Shown in pieces: positions 26,226 through 34,799 of a DNA stretch of 64,000 bases (position 1 is the stretch's first letter; each line of letters opens with the position of its first letter). Both the position numbers and the translations under genes were made by a program. The DNA is from an uncultured Planctomycetota bacterium. GTDB lineage: Bacteria; Planctomycetota; Phycisphaerae; UBA1845; Fen-1342. The DNA is taken from the NCBI GenBank assembly GCA_900696525.1, contig CAADGL010000012.1, positions 722,908-786,907 on the forward strand. The letters are read 5' to 3'. The notes under the pieces were generated by a model. The model was given only the letters and a program-made list of their open reading frames with translations. It had not been told where the DNA came from and made no database searches.

Positions 26226-27496
26226 GCGCGCGCGACCGTTGGCTGTTGGCGGGGCTGATCGCGGTCGTGGGTCTCGCCGGCGTCGTCTCGTATGACCGGG
26301 CGGCGCGCGTGCGCTACGATTTCAGGCATTTCTACCTGGATGCCCAGTACGCCTGGCAAAACGGGGCCCTGAACCCGCTGCTGCTGAGTCCCAATCACGA
26401 CGCCCAGCGTCAACTGCCCTTCTACCTGCCCGCGGTGAGCGTGCTGATCGCGCCGCTCGGCGCACTCGGGCCGCCGGGCGCCGCCGGGGCATGGACGACG
26501 ATCCAGGTCGTGTCGCTGGCTGCCAGCCTTTGGGTGCTCGCGGGCTGGCGCGCTTGCGGTCCGCCGGCGGCGCGGGCCGGCGCCGTGCGGCTGGGCGCGT
26601 TGGCGCTCGGGGTGGCCTGCGCGCTGCCGGCGCTGATCGTCGCGGCGCAGTTCAATCAACTGACGCTGCCGGTGCTGGCGCTGCTGTTGCTGGCGCTGCA
26701 ACGGCTTGAGCGCGGCGCGCCGTGGCAGGCGGGGGCGCTCCTGGCCGCGGCGACGCTCATCAAGCTGCTGCCGGCCGTGTTTCTGCCGTGGCTGGTGCTG
26801 AAACGGCAATGGGGCGCGCTGGCCGGCTTCGTCGTCGTGTTCGCAGGGCTGGCGGTCTTTCCGCCACTGGCCATGTTCGGTTCGGAGCGGACGATCGCGT
26901 ATCACCGGCAGTGGTGGGAGCACAACGTGGGCGGCGCCGCGGCGCAGGGCATGGTCGAAGATGACCTTGACGAGCACTTCACCGACCGGCGCAACCAGTC
27001 CATCGCCACCGTGATCGCGCGACTCTGCTGGCCCGAGCATCCGCACGCCACGCCGTGGCAGCCATTGGCGCTCGACCGTCAGACGTGCCTGCGCCTGGCG
27101 CTGGGAATCACCGCGGGGCTGGCACTGGTTCTCGCGTGGCTGACGCGCGTCCCCTGGAACGACCTGGGCGTCGAGCGCCGGCGCTGCGAGTTCGCCGTGT
27201 ACTGCATTGCGATGCTCGTGCTGTCGCCCCTGCTGCGACAGTACTACTTGGCCTGGCTGTTGCCGGCGCTGGTGCTTTTCGCCGCGGGCGCCGATTGCGA
27301 ATCGCGCCGTCGACGGTGGGGCGCGTGGATCGGTCTGGGTTTCTGGGTGCTGGCGATGGCGCTGTGGGCGTGGCGGCCGGCCAGGCTTTACGGGGCCCAC
27401 CTGCTGATTCTGATTGTCATCGCCGGGGTGCAGTTCTGGGCCTTCTCGCTTCGCCTGCCCGAAAACCGGGCCCTGCGCCCGGGGCATTTGCCATAA
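26222..27496 (+). CDS. GT87-family (DUF2029) membrane glycosyltransferase, second of pair
   Basis: A 424-residue multi-pass protein that begins within the stop of the previous gene (ATGA). It carries the same blocks: RYDFRHFYLDAQYAW in the first exterior loop, AQFNQLTLPVLALLLLALQR, ATLIKLLPAVFLPWLVLKRQ, and a matched late segment RRCEFAVYCIAMLVLSPLLR. The sequence is clearly divergent from the first, so the two probably act on successive sugars or form a heterodimer. Acceptor and sugar are unknown. The frame is open further upstream but only as overlap with the first gene. Confidence 0.82.
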   Translation: MSARDRWLLAGLIAVVGLAGVVSYDRAARVRYDFRHFYLDAQYAWQNGALNPLLLSPNHDAQRQLPFYLPAVSVLIAPLGALGPPGAAGAWTTIQVVSLAASLWVLAGWRACGPPAARAGAVRLGALALGVACALPALIVAAQFNQLTLPVLALLLLALQRLERGAPWQAGALLAAATLIKLLPAVFLPWLVLKRQWGALAGFVVVFAGLAVFPPLAMFGSERTIAYHRQWWEHNVGGAAAQGMVEDDLDEHFTDRRNQSIATVIARLCWPEHPHATPWQPLALDRQTCLRLALGITAGLALVLAWLTRVPWNDLGVERRRCEFAVYCIAMLVLSPLLRQYYLAWLLPALVLFAAGADCESRRRRWGAWIGLGFWVLAMALWAWRPARLYGAHLLILIVIAGVQFWAFSLRLPENRALRPGHLP

Positions 27497-27586
27497 TGTG
27501 AATCTGGGTGGACCTCCGGCTTCCTGCCGGCTTGAAGCTGGCGAACCGGCGAATCCGTTATCAGGCCGCCGGGTCTGCGAGGTCTC

Positions 27587-28306
27587 ATGCAACGCACCCT
27601 CATTGCAATCATGCTCCTGACGATCAGCATCGGCGGCTGCCCCGCCGCCGAAGAGAACCTCGCGGGCGTTGCCGGCCTGACAAGCGGCGGCGTGACGGTT
27701 GAGTCCGGCGGGAGTCCGCCCGGCTCACCCGGCGGAACAGCGACCGCTGGCTCGGGCGGCCCGGCGGGAGGAACAGGCCAGGGCGCGGCAACGTCGGAGC
27801 CGGCCGACGGCACGGCGTTCGTCGGCAGGCTTTCGGGAGAGACCCAGTTCTCACTTACAGGCGCCAGCCGAACGGCGCAGGCCGTCAGCCGCAGCGCCGA
27901 CGTCGAGGTCCGCCTGGTGCTGGACGCCAACGGCCGGCCGCAGACGATCGACCTGGCCGACCTGCTGTTGCTCCAGCGCGTCTCGGGCGGGCTTTCGAGC
28001 GGCGCGGCGACGGCGTTCGAGCTGGACGACGGGTTGCTGGACAAGTCGGTCGTGCTGCTGCGGGTCAGCGATCAGCTCGGGCCGGACGGGGGGTCGCAGC
28101 ATTTCGAGATCGCGTACGACGGCGCGTGTCCGGTCGGGAAGCTGAGCGGGCGCGGCACGTTGTACGTTCAGTTCCTGCGCACGCGGGCCGATCTGATCGC
28201 GTACTCGGCCACCACGACTTACGACGTCGCGGGGGAGATCAACGGACGGCCGCTGCGCGTGCAGCAGGTGACGCGCCTGCTCGGCGAGCTGCGGCCGGCG
28301 CCGTAA
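27587..28306 (+). CDS. Lipoprotein of unknown function
   Basis: The 239-residue protein has a clear lipobox: MQRTLIAIMLLTISIGGC, with the acylated Cys at residue 18. Residues 20-75 are Gly/Ser/Thr/Pro-rich, a flexible tether. The folded part (about 80-239) has the look of a beta-rich domain (VEVRLVLDANGRPQTID, KSVVLLRVSDQLG, GTLYVQFLRTRADLIAYSA) but matches no family I recognise. It follows the GT87 pair by 90 nt on the same strand, and converges on the pseudo-receiver gene 8 nt away. Confidence 0.75.
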   Translation: MQRTLIAIMLLTISIGGCPAAEENLAGVAGLTSGGVTVESGGSPPGSPGGTATAGSGGPAGGTGQGAATSEPADGTAFVGRLSGETQFSLTGASRTAQAVSRSADVEVRLVLDANGRPQTIDLADLLLLQRVSGGLSSGAATAFELDDGLLDKSVVLLRVSDQLGPDGGSQHFEIAYDGACPVGKLSGRGTLYVQFLRTRADLIAYSATTTYDVAGEINGRPLRVQQVTRLLGELRPAP

Positions 28307-28314
28307 GCATCTGG

Positions 28315-31302
28315 TCAAGGCTGCGGCGCGGCCGCCGGCGCGCTCTTGAGCACCGCCGCCCGCGAGGTTCGCCCGTCCACTCTCATCTCCAGCGGCTGGT
28401 CGAGGCGCACGTGGCGCACGTAGTGGGTCTGGCCGGCGGCGGGCCGGGCATCGAGCCACGCCCAGTCGATGAATCCCTGCTCGATGCGCGGGTTGATCGT
28501 GACGTAGGCCGCGCCGAGCGCCGTCAGGTTGTGGAAGAAGTGGCTGCCCTGCGACGTGTCCACCGCGAAGTGCTCCAGCGTCGTCTCGACGATCATGCGC
28601 GCTGCCGAAACCTGGCTCCACGCCACCGGAATCCCCAGCCACTCGTTCGACGTGCCCCAGCGCCCGGGGCCGATCAGCAGGCATTGCCGGCCGGCGGCGC
28701 GCAACTGCTCGTTGAATGCGGCGATCTCGGCGGCGATCTGGCGCGTGGCGGCGGCGTCGAAGTTCTGCGGGCGGACGTAAACGACGTCGCGCACGTCGCG
28801 GAAAATGCCGTTGCCCAGGGCCTGCTCGCTGTAACACAGCAGGCCGTCGCGGTCGAGATCGCGGATCTCCACCGGCTCGAAATCGCTGCCGACGCCATAC
28901 GGGCGGATTTGCAGGATCGCGAACTCGGGCGGGGCGGGGGGCAGATTGCCGGCGAACTCGACTTCGACGGGACCGCTGAGCCCCTGGCGGCCGAGGTCCA
29001 GGACGCCGCGGATGATGTCGGCGAGCGGGAACAGGTCGGACTTGAGCACGTGGGCGAACGTGACCGCCCGGGCGCCTGGCCGGTAGATCCCGTCGTAGAA
29101 GGTTTGGTTTTCCTGCGACCACACGGAGCCGACGGCCGCCAGCGTTCCGTCGGCTTCGGCATCGGCCAGGTCCAGCTCGATGATGGCGGGGTCGGCGGCG
29201 ACATCGAACTCGGGCCGGCTGAGATCAACGGCGAAGAAGGTGCGCTGCGACTGGTCGAGGAATCGCCGGCCGAAGGCCAGCTGCGGCAGCACGTGCGGAT
29301 GGGCCGGGCAGAACCGCAGCCCCTCACCGCTCTGGACCACCTGACACCCGTGGCCGAGCACGACGCAGGCGACGCCGTCCTCCGGGCGCATGTGGCCGAA
29401 CGGGTAGAAGTTGTAGGAGCGGGCGACGCCGGCCATCGACGGGTAGTAGCGGTCACCGTAGCGCCGGCCGACGATCTGCTGGATGATCACGGCCATCTTC
29501 TGGGCCTCGATGGGGTGCGGCGTGGCCTCGAGGTAGCCGCGGGCCGCGGTCGAGAACGCCGAGGCGTAGACCAGGCGGATGGCGTCGGTGAGCTGCCGCA
29601 GGCGCAGGTCGATATCGGGGTGCGCGTTGGGGAGCATGAGCGTCTCGAAGACGCCGGCGAACGGGTAATACTGCGAATCTTCGAGCAGCCCGGAGGAGCG
29701 CACGGCGAGGGGCTCGCGCGCGGTCTCTAGAAAGGCGCGCAGGGCGGCGACGAGCACGTCGGGCAGGGGCGTGGCGAGAAAGCGCTGCCGCAGCCAGGCG
29801 TCCGGCGCGGTGTAGAGCGCGGACGAGCGCAGGCGACCGCGGTCGAGGAACTCGTCGAAGATACCGGTGCCGATCACCAGCGAGCGCGGCACGAAGATGC
29901 GCACGTCCGGGAAGGCGCGGTCGAGCTGGTGCCGGGCCAGCAGGGCGTCGACGAACGCCAGGCCGCGGGCCTTGCCCCCCAGCGAGCCGCCGCCGATGCG
30001 CGCGAAGCTGGCGGCGGGATCGAAGCGTTCGGCCGCGAAGTCTTCGATGACGCCGCGGCGGTTGGTGCGCATGGCCTCGTTGAAAGCGCCGATGAGATAG
30101 CGGCGGAGGGCTTCGAGGTCGCGGAACTCGCCGACTTTGCGGGGGCGGAGGCGGCGTGCCAGGACGAACTCGGTGCGGGCGCGCAGCCAGGTCGAGAAGT
30201 GGTTGTTGCGCGCGTGATACTCGAGCGACTCGGCCGGGATGTGTGCGAGCACTTCGGCGAGCCGGCGCAGGTTCGCGGCGCGGCCGACCTCGCGCCCGTC
30301 GGGCATGCGAAACACGAATTCGCCCAGGCCGAAGTTGCGCAGCATGAACTCGCGCAGGTCCGCCAGCAGCGAGGTCGATTCCTTGTGCAGGAAGCTGGCC
30401 TGGAGGCTCTCGGCCAGGGCGCGGTTGCCGGCGTCCGACGATTGCAGCAGCACCGGCAGGTCGGGGTTGTGAGAGCGGACGCGGCGGATGAACTCGATCC
30501 CGGCCGAAGGATCCTCGACGCCGCCGCGGCGGAAGCGCACGTCGGCGATGACGCCGAAGACGCACTCGGCGTAGCGCTCGAAGAGCGCCAGGCCTTCCTC
30601 GTAGGTTTCGGCGAGGAGGATCTTGGGCCTGGCGCGCAGCCGCAGCAGCTTCTGCATGCGGTTGAGGCCCTCGGCCATGACGAAGCGCGTCTGCCGCACG
30701 AGCTCGCTGTACATCAGCGGCAGCAGGGCCGAGCGGTAGCCGATCGAGTCCTCGACCAGGATGATCACGCCGACGCCGCCGGTGTCGGTGTCGTGCTCGA
30801 CGTTCCAGCGGTCCTCGGTCAGCTTGATGATCGCCAGGAAGAGCTTGGCGTCGCCCTGCCAGACGTAGATGCCGTCGAGGCCGGCGCCGACCGGGCCCTG
30901 GTTGAGCCGGTGCAGCTCGAGCTCGTTGGCGATCAGGAGCACGATCGACAGCTCGGGCCGCACTTCGCGCGCCGCCCGGCCGAAAGCGAAAACGTCCATC
31001 CCGCCCAGACGCGGCATGCTGATGACCAGGTCGAAGCGGCGCGCGCGGATCGCGGCCAGGGCTTCCTCGCCGGTCGAGACACGCGTGACGCGCGGCGCGT
31101 GCGTGAGCCCGAGGTCCATGTACTCGGAGAAGATCAGCTCCGTCAGCAGGCCGTCTTCCTCGAGGATGAACGCGTCATACGCCGACGAGACCAGCAGGAT
31201 CTCCTCGACGCGCCGCGTCATGAGGTTCGGAAAACGGCCCAGCCGCCAGTCGTGGCCGGCGGCGAAGCTGCCCGCGTCGGAATGTGGAGACCGAAGCCGC
31301 AT
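28315..31302 (-). CDS. Pseudo-receiver plus PEP/pyruvate-binding domain signalling protein
   Basis: A 995-residue cytosolic protein. Two receiver-like domains come first: about 30-160, where the acceptor Asp region reads LVISMPRLGG so the phospho-Asp is lost, and about 180-325, which keeps VEDS and IADVRF. The C-terminal half is the pyruvate phosphate dikinase PEP/pyruvate-binding module, with GGGSLGGKARGLAFVDALL, PLAVRSSGLLEDSQYYPFAG and IGPGRWGTSNEWLG. The central phospho-His and PEP-binding barrel domains of PPDK are absent, so it is not a complete dikinase. ATG 31302 is chosen because the family-like block RFPNLM lies before the later ATG 31221; the open frame to 31503 overlaps ispE. Found in Bacteroidetes and planctomycetes; function unknown. 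Confidence 0.8.
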   Translation of the reverse strand: MRLRSPHSDAGSFAAGHDWRLGRFPNLMTRRVEEILLVSSAYDAFILEEDGLLTELIFSEYMDLGLTHAPRVTRVSTGEEALAAIRARRFDLVISMPRLGGMDVFAFGRAAREVRPELSIVLLIANELELHRLNQGPVGAGLDGIYVWQGDAKLFLAIIKLTEDRWNVEHDTDTGGVGVIILVEDSIGYRSALLPLMYSELVRQTRFVMAEGLNRMQKLLRLRARPKILLAETYEEGLALFERYAECVFGVIADVRFRRGGVEDPSAGIEFIRRVRSHNPDLPVLLQSSDAGNRALAESLQASFLHKESTSLLADLREFMLRNFGLGEFVFRMPDGREVGRAANLRRLAEVLAHIPAESLEYHARNNHFSTWLRARTEFVLARRLRPRKVGEFRDLEALRRYLIGAFNEAMRTNRRGVIEDFAAERFDPAASFARIGGGSLGGKARGLAFVDALLARHQLDRAFPDVRIFVPRSLVIGTGIFDEFLDRGRLRSSALYTAPDAWLRQRFLATPLPDVLVAALRAFLETAREPLAVRSSGLLEDSQYYPFAGVFETLMLPNAHPDIDLRLRQLTDAIRLVYASAFSTAARGYLEATPHPIEAQKMAVIIQQIVGRRYGDRYYPSMAGVARSYNFYPFGHMRPEDGVACVVLGHGCQVVQSGEGLRFCPAHPHVLPQLAFGRRFLDQSQRTFFAVDLSRPEFDVAADPAIIELDLADAEADGTLAAVGSVWSQENQTFYDGIYRPGARAVTFAHVLKSDLFPLADIIRGVLDLGRQGLSGPVEVEFAGNLPPAPPEFAILQIRPYGVGSDFEPVEIRDLDRDGLLCYSEQALGNGIFRDVRDVVYVRPQNFDAAATRQIAAEIAAFNEQLRAAGRQCLLIGPGRWGTSNEWLGIPVAWSQVSAARMIVETTLEHFAVDTSQGSHFFHNLTALGAAYVTINPRIEQGFIDWAWLDARPAAGQTHYVRHVRLDQPLEMRVDGRTSRAAVLKSAPAAAPQP

Positions 31303-31462
31303 GCGCCACCGATGGGTCGAGAACGGACGGACGCCGCATCGTGCACGCATCATGCGCGGTCGCGGCCCGGCTGAGAAGCGCCGCGGCGGCCGCCGGGAGC
31401 CGAATCCGGAACGCGTCGCCGGCCGGTGGCCGGGAGCGCGGATCGCTTCTAGAGTGCAGGGC

Positions 31463-32404
31463 ATGACCCGGCGAAAGACGGCGCTCGCGCCCGCCAAGAT
31501 CAACCTGACGCTGCGCGTCGGCCCGCGACGCGACGACGGCTTTCACGAGGTGGAGTCGCTCGTGCTGCTCGTTCCGCTCTGTGACGAAGTGGCCGTCGAG
31601 GCGCGCGATGACGGCCGGCTGACGCTCGACTGTGATTGTCCGGACGTGCCCCGCGACGAGCGCAACCTCGCGCTGCGCGCCGCCGCGCTGCTGCGCGACG
31701 TCGCCGTCGATCCGGCCGGGCACGTGACCCGTGGTGCCCACATCAGGCTGGTCAAACGCATCCCCCCTGGCATGGGGCTCGGCGGGGGCAGCTCCGACGC
31801 CGCCGCGGTGCTGACGGTCCTGAACGACCTGTGGCACGTCGGCTGGCCGCGCGACCGGCTCGCGGCCGAGGCGGCGGCGCTCGGGTCGGATGTCCCGCTT
31901 TTCTTCGGCGGCCCGCTGGCGGTGGTCTCGGGTCGCGGCGAGCGGGTGCGGCCGCTGCCCCTGCGCCCGCAGGGTGCGATCGTGCTCGTTCTTCCCGCGC
32001 TGGATGTCTCCACCGCCGCCGTCTACGCCGCGTTCGACACGCTGCCGCCGCCGCCCGCGCGGCCGAGTGCCGATGCGCTGCTGGCGCGCGTGGCCGGCGA
32101 GACCTGTGCGGCAACACCGGCGGAGCGCGGCGTCGACCGGGCTTTGCCGCTCGGGCGGCTGGCGACGGAGTTGTACAACGACCTGTTTCCGGCCGCGCAG
32201 GGCGTCGAGCCTCGGCTGGAGCGGCTTCATGCGCTCCTTTCGCCGGGGTGCGCGAGCGGACTGCACCTGACGGGCTCGGGCGCGGCGTTGTTCTGCATTC
32301 CCGCCCGAGAGGTCGACGCGGAACGCGTGGCGGGCGAGCTGCGTGAGCGGATTGCGGCAGAGCCGGAGGCCGCCGGCGCCCAGATCGTCGTGCTGAGACC
32401 GTGA
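31463..32404 (+). CDS. ispE: 4-diphosphocytidyl-2-C-methyl-D-erythritol kinase
   Basis: The 313-residue GHMP kinase phosphorylates CDP-methylerythritol with ATP (EC 2.7.1.148), step four of the MEP isoprenoid pathway. The N-terminal APAKINLTLRVGPRRDDGFH is diagnostic, the ATP loop PPGMGLGGGSSDAA is near residue 100, ALGSDVPLFFGG follows, and the C-terminal GSGAALFC is the third GHMP motif. The ATG at 31463 is the only start that fits the family. It diverges from the pseudo-receiver gene and lies 54 nt before mtnA. Confidence 0.95.
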   Translation: MTRRKTALAPAKINLTLRVGPRRDDGFHEVESLVLLVPLCDEVAVEARDDGRLTLDCDCPDVPRDERNLALRAAALLRDVAVDPAGHVTRGAHIRLVKRIPPGMGLGGGSSDAAAVLTVLNDLWHVGWPRDRLAAEAAALGSDVPLFFGGPLAVVSGRGERVRPLPLRPQGAIVLVLPALDVSTAAVYAAFDTLPPPPARPSADALLARVAGETCAATPAERGVDRALPLGRLATELYNDLFPAAQGVEPRLERLHALLSPGCASGLHLTGSGAALFCIPAREVDAERVAGELRERIAAEPEAAGAQIVVLRP

Positions 32405-32458
32405 ACGGGCCGGGCCCGGGGATTTCGCGGGGAGCGCGTTTGCGTTATCTAGAACGAC

Positions 32459-33574
32459 ATGACCACCGGATTCGAGGAAGCGACTCCTTCGCTGCTGCGT
32501 CCCCGGGGCGTGCCGGAGACGATCGCCTGGCGCGGCGGCGCGGACGGCCGGCTGACGATTCTGGATCAGACGTTGCTGCCGCACGCGGTGCGTCACGTCG
32601 TGTGCGACACAGCCGAGCAGGTGTGGGAGGCGATCCGGTCGCTGCGCGTGCGTGGGGCGCCGCTGATCGGCGTGGCGGCGGCGTATGGGCTGTGCCTGGG
32701 CGTGCGGCCGCGACGGGATGCGGCGCGCGGCGCGCTGCTGGCAGACGTGCGCCGCGTCGCAGAGTACCTGAGCTCGGCGCGGCCGACGGCGGTGAACCTG
32801 CTGTGGGCGCTGCGGCGCGTGCAGGCGCGGGCGGAGCAGGAGCCGGGCGCCGGGTGCGAGGTCTGGCGCGCGATGCTGGCCGAAGCGCACGCCATCCTGC
32901 ACGAGGACGCGCTCGCCTGCCGGCGGATCGGCGAGCACGGCGCGGGCCTGGTGCCCGAGGGCGGCGGCGTACTGACGCATTGCAACGCCGGGGCGCTGGC
33001 GACGGCGGGCTATGGCACGGCGCTGGCGCTGCTGTACGTGGCGCACGAGCGCGGCCGGCGGTTTCGCGTCTTCGCCGATGAGACGCGGCCGCTCCTGCAA
33101 GGCGCGCGGTTGACGGCGTTCGAGCTGTCGGCAGCGGGGATCGATACGACCGTGCTGTGCGATGGGGCAGCGGCGGCGCTGCTGGCGAGCGGCCGGGTGC
33201 AGATGGTCGTGGTTGGCGCGGACCGGATCGCGGCGAACGGCGACACGGCGAACAAGATCGGGACGTACGCCGTCGCACTCGCGGCGCGGGCGCACGGCGT
33301 GCCGTTCTACGTCGCGGCGCCGCGAAGCACATTCGACCCGCAGGCGCCGACGGGCGCGGAGATTCCGATCGAGCAGCGGGACGCGCGCGAAGTCCGCGAG
33401 GTGGCGGGCGGCGTGGTGGCGGCGCCGGGCGCCGGGTGCTTCAATCCGGCATTCGACGTGACGCCGGCGGGGCTGGTGGACGGGATCGTTACCGAGGCGG
33501 GGGTTCTGAAACCGGTCACGGCGGCGAACATCGCGAAATTTTTGGCGGAGCAGGACTTGCAAAGGTCCGCATAG
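32459..33574 (+). CDS. mtnA: S-methyl-5-thioribose-1-phosphate isomerase
   Basis: The 371-residue eIF2B-like enzyme isomerises methylthioribose-1-phosphate to the ribulose form (EC 5.3.1.23) in methionine salvage. It shows RGAPLIGVAAAYG, SARPTAVNLLWAL, THCNAGALATAGYGTAL (catalytic Cys near residue 174), ETRPLLQGARLTAFEL and GADRIAANGDTANKIGTY with the catalytic Asp. The Cys/Asp pair separates it from the eIF2B subunits and ribose-1,5-bisphosphate isomerase. No other salvage gene is in the window. Same strand as ispE. Confidence 0.95.
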   Translation: MTTGFEEATPSLLRPRGVPETIAWRGGADGRLTILDQTLLPHAVRHVVCDTAEQVWEAIRSLRVRGAPLIGVAAAYGLCLGVRPRRDAARGALLADVRRVAEYLSSARPTAVNLLWALRRVQARAEQEPGAGCEVWRAMLAEAHAILHEDALACRRIGEHGAGLVPEGGGVLTHCNAGALATAGYGTALALLYVAHERGRRFRVFADETRPLLQGARLTAFELSAAGIDTTVLCDGAAAALLASGRVQMVVVGADRIAANGDTANKIGTYAVALAARAHGVPFYVAAPRSTFDPQAPTGAEIPIEQRDAREVREVAGGVVAAPGAGCFNPAFDVTPAGLVDGIVTEAGVLKPVTAANIAKFLAEQDLQRSA

Positions 33575-33763
33575 TCCTTACACTTTCGGCTTGGTATAGC
33601 GGCGCGGTCAGATCTGGACGCCCTCGTTCGGACTCAAGGTGGCGTCCCCGCATTCACGATGTGAACCGGCCGGCAAAGGTCGCAATCGGGCGCTCGGCGC
33701 GTAGCCGAACTATTGAACGCGCCCAACCAAACGGGATTCGCTTAGCAAAAAGGAGGCTTGCGA

Positions 33764-33895
33764 ATGACCAAGAAGTTCTGGCTGAAGGGCGCGATGCTGC
33801 TGATCTCCGGCGCCTACCTCGCGGTCGGCCTCGGCGGCAGCGGCTGTCTATCCGCCGTGGTTCAGCGCATTCTGGTCGCCGTCAATTTCGACTAG
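33764..33895 (+). CDS. Lipobox-like micropeptide 1 (43 aa)
   Basis: This short gene has an excellent ribosome site, AAAAAGGAGG at 33747-33755, 8 nt before ATG 33764. The 43-residue product has a basic start (MTKKFWLKG), a hydrophobic core (AMLLISGAYLAVGLG) and GSGC at residues 25-28 followed by a short tail ending VNFD. Cys28 could be acylated, giving a 16-residue lipopeptide, or the whole peptide may be membrane-inserted. It is the first of four similar genes in a row. No family is recognised. Confidence 0.68.
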   Translation: MTKKFWLKGAMLLISGAYLAVGLGGSGCLSAVVQRILVAVNFD

Positions 33896-33956
33896 TCGCG
33901 CGCGGCTGGTCTCGGCGAAGGACAGGGTAAACCGACTATCTAACGGAGCAAACACG

Positions 33957-34088
33957 ATGAACCTGAAGATCAAGCTGGCGCTCCTGGCGATCACCTCGCT
34001 GGGCATCGCTTTCCAGTCCGGTGCGTGCCTGATGCGTCTGCTCGGCGACATTGCCGGCGACGCCGTCTGGCTCCGCGGCATCGACTAG
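33957..34088 (+). CDS. Lipobox-like micropeptide 2 (43 aa)
   Basis: The 43-residue product begins MNLKIKLALLAITSLGIAF and continues QSGACL, with the candidate lipid-modified Cys at residue 24, then a tail with two GD steps (LLGDIAGDAVWLRGID). Ribosome site is a weaker GGAG at about 33944-33947. It lies 61 nt after micropeptide 1. The tail motif AGDAV recalls VGDAV in the 94-residue exported protein at 6886. Unknown function. Confidence 0.62.
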   Translation: MNLKIKLALLAITSLGIAFQSGACLMRLLGDIAGDAVWLRGID

Positions 34089-34185
34089 GACCCGCGCGTC
34101 GGGCTCGATTCGGCAACGAACGGATTCGTCTTGAAACGCTGGGCCGCCTGCTTCGTCATCGCGGCGGCTCGAAAAGGAGAATCGA

Positions 34186-34359
34186 ATGAACAAGCGTAAG
34201 CTGTACCTGCTCGCCGCGATGATGTTCGGCGGCGCCACCGTCTTTCAGAGCGGTTGTCTGAACGCGTTCCTCCAGGGCTTCTTCAACACCGGCTGGCCGC
34301 GCGGCGACCGGCGCATCAACATCCTGATCGACGTCCTGAACGAGGAACTCTTCGGCTAA
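34186..34359 (+). CDS. Lipobox-like micropeptide 3 (57 aa)
   Basis: The 57-residue product has ribosome site AAAAGGAGA at 34172-34180. It starts MNKRKLYLLAAMMFGGATVF and then QSGCL with Cys at residue 24, matching the QSGxCL/QSGCL core of micropeptide 2. The longer tail (FLQGFFNTGWPRGDRRINIL) has an amphipathic, basic middle and an acidic end (NEELFG). A lipobox-type secretion signal is the simplest reading. Unknown function. Confidence 0.68.
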   Translation: MNKRKLYLLAAMMFGGATVFQSGCLNAFLQGFFNTGWPRGDRRINILIDVLNEELFG

Positions 34360-34424
34360 GCGCGAATGCCGGAGGCTCGGACCGTTCTGTCACTGGCTGA
34401 GTTTCTCGAACTCTGGAGACTGCT

Positions 34425-34529
34425 ATGTCGAAAGTGCGCCTCATCGCGTTGCTGATGGTCAGCGGCAGCTACCTGCTGGCCCTCGGCCTCAACTGCATTC
34501 CGAACATCGGCGGCAACTTCCTCAACTGA
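34425..34529 (+). CDS. Lipobox-like micropeptide 4 (34 aa)
   Basis: The shortest member, 34 residues, with TGGAGA at 34414-34419 and ATG 34425. It starts MSKVRLIALLMVSGSYLLAL and then GLNCIPN, so Cys24 falls at the same position as in micropeptides 2 and 3. Only ten residues follow (ending GGNFLN). Too short for family assignment. The next 270 nt, to trpS, hold no gene. Confidence 0.58.
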   Translation: MSKVRLIALLMVSGSYLLALGLNCIPNIGGNFLN

Positions 34530-34799
34530 TTCCGGCGGCCGCCGCCGTTGACTGGTTTCTTCGAAGGGGCTCGCCGGCGCCGTCGGCGGCCCCTTCTGCA
34601 TGCGCCGCCCCTGCGGCCGTCCGTCCGGATCGCCCCGGCGCCCCGGGGGCACTCGGCGCGGCGGCATGGTTTGATTAACGTGGATTCTTCGCGGCTGGCG
34701 GACCGTCGGCGCCGGGCACGGCCCGCGCCGGCGGCCAGGCGGCCGGACGGCCGGCATGCGGCGCGGGCTGGTCACGACCAAGGACACGGACGGAGAACC

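Noticed and set aside
33575..33763. Possible tRNA or riboswitch between mtnA and the micropeptides
   Set aside because: No cloverleaf, T-loop or known aptamer core could be found by eye.
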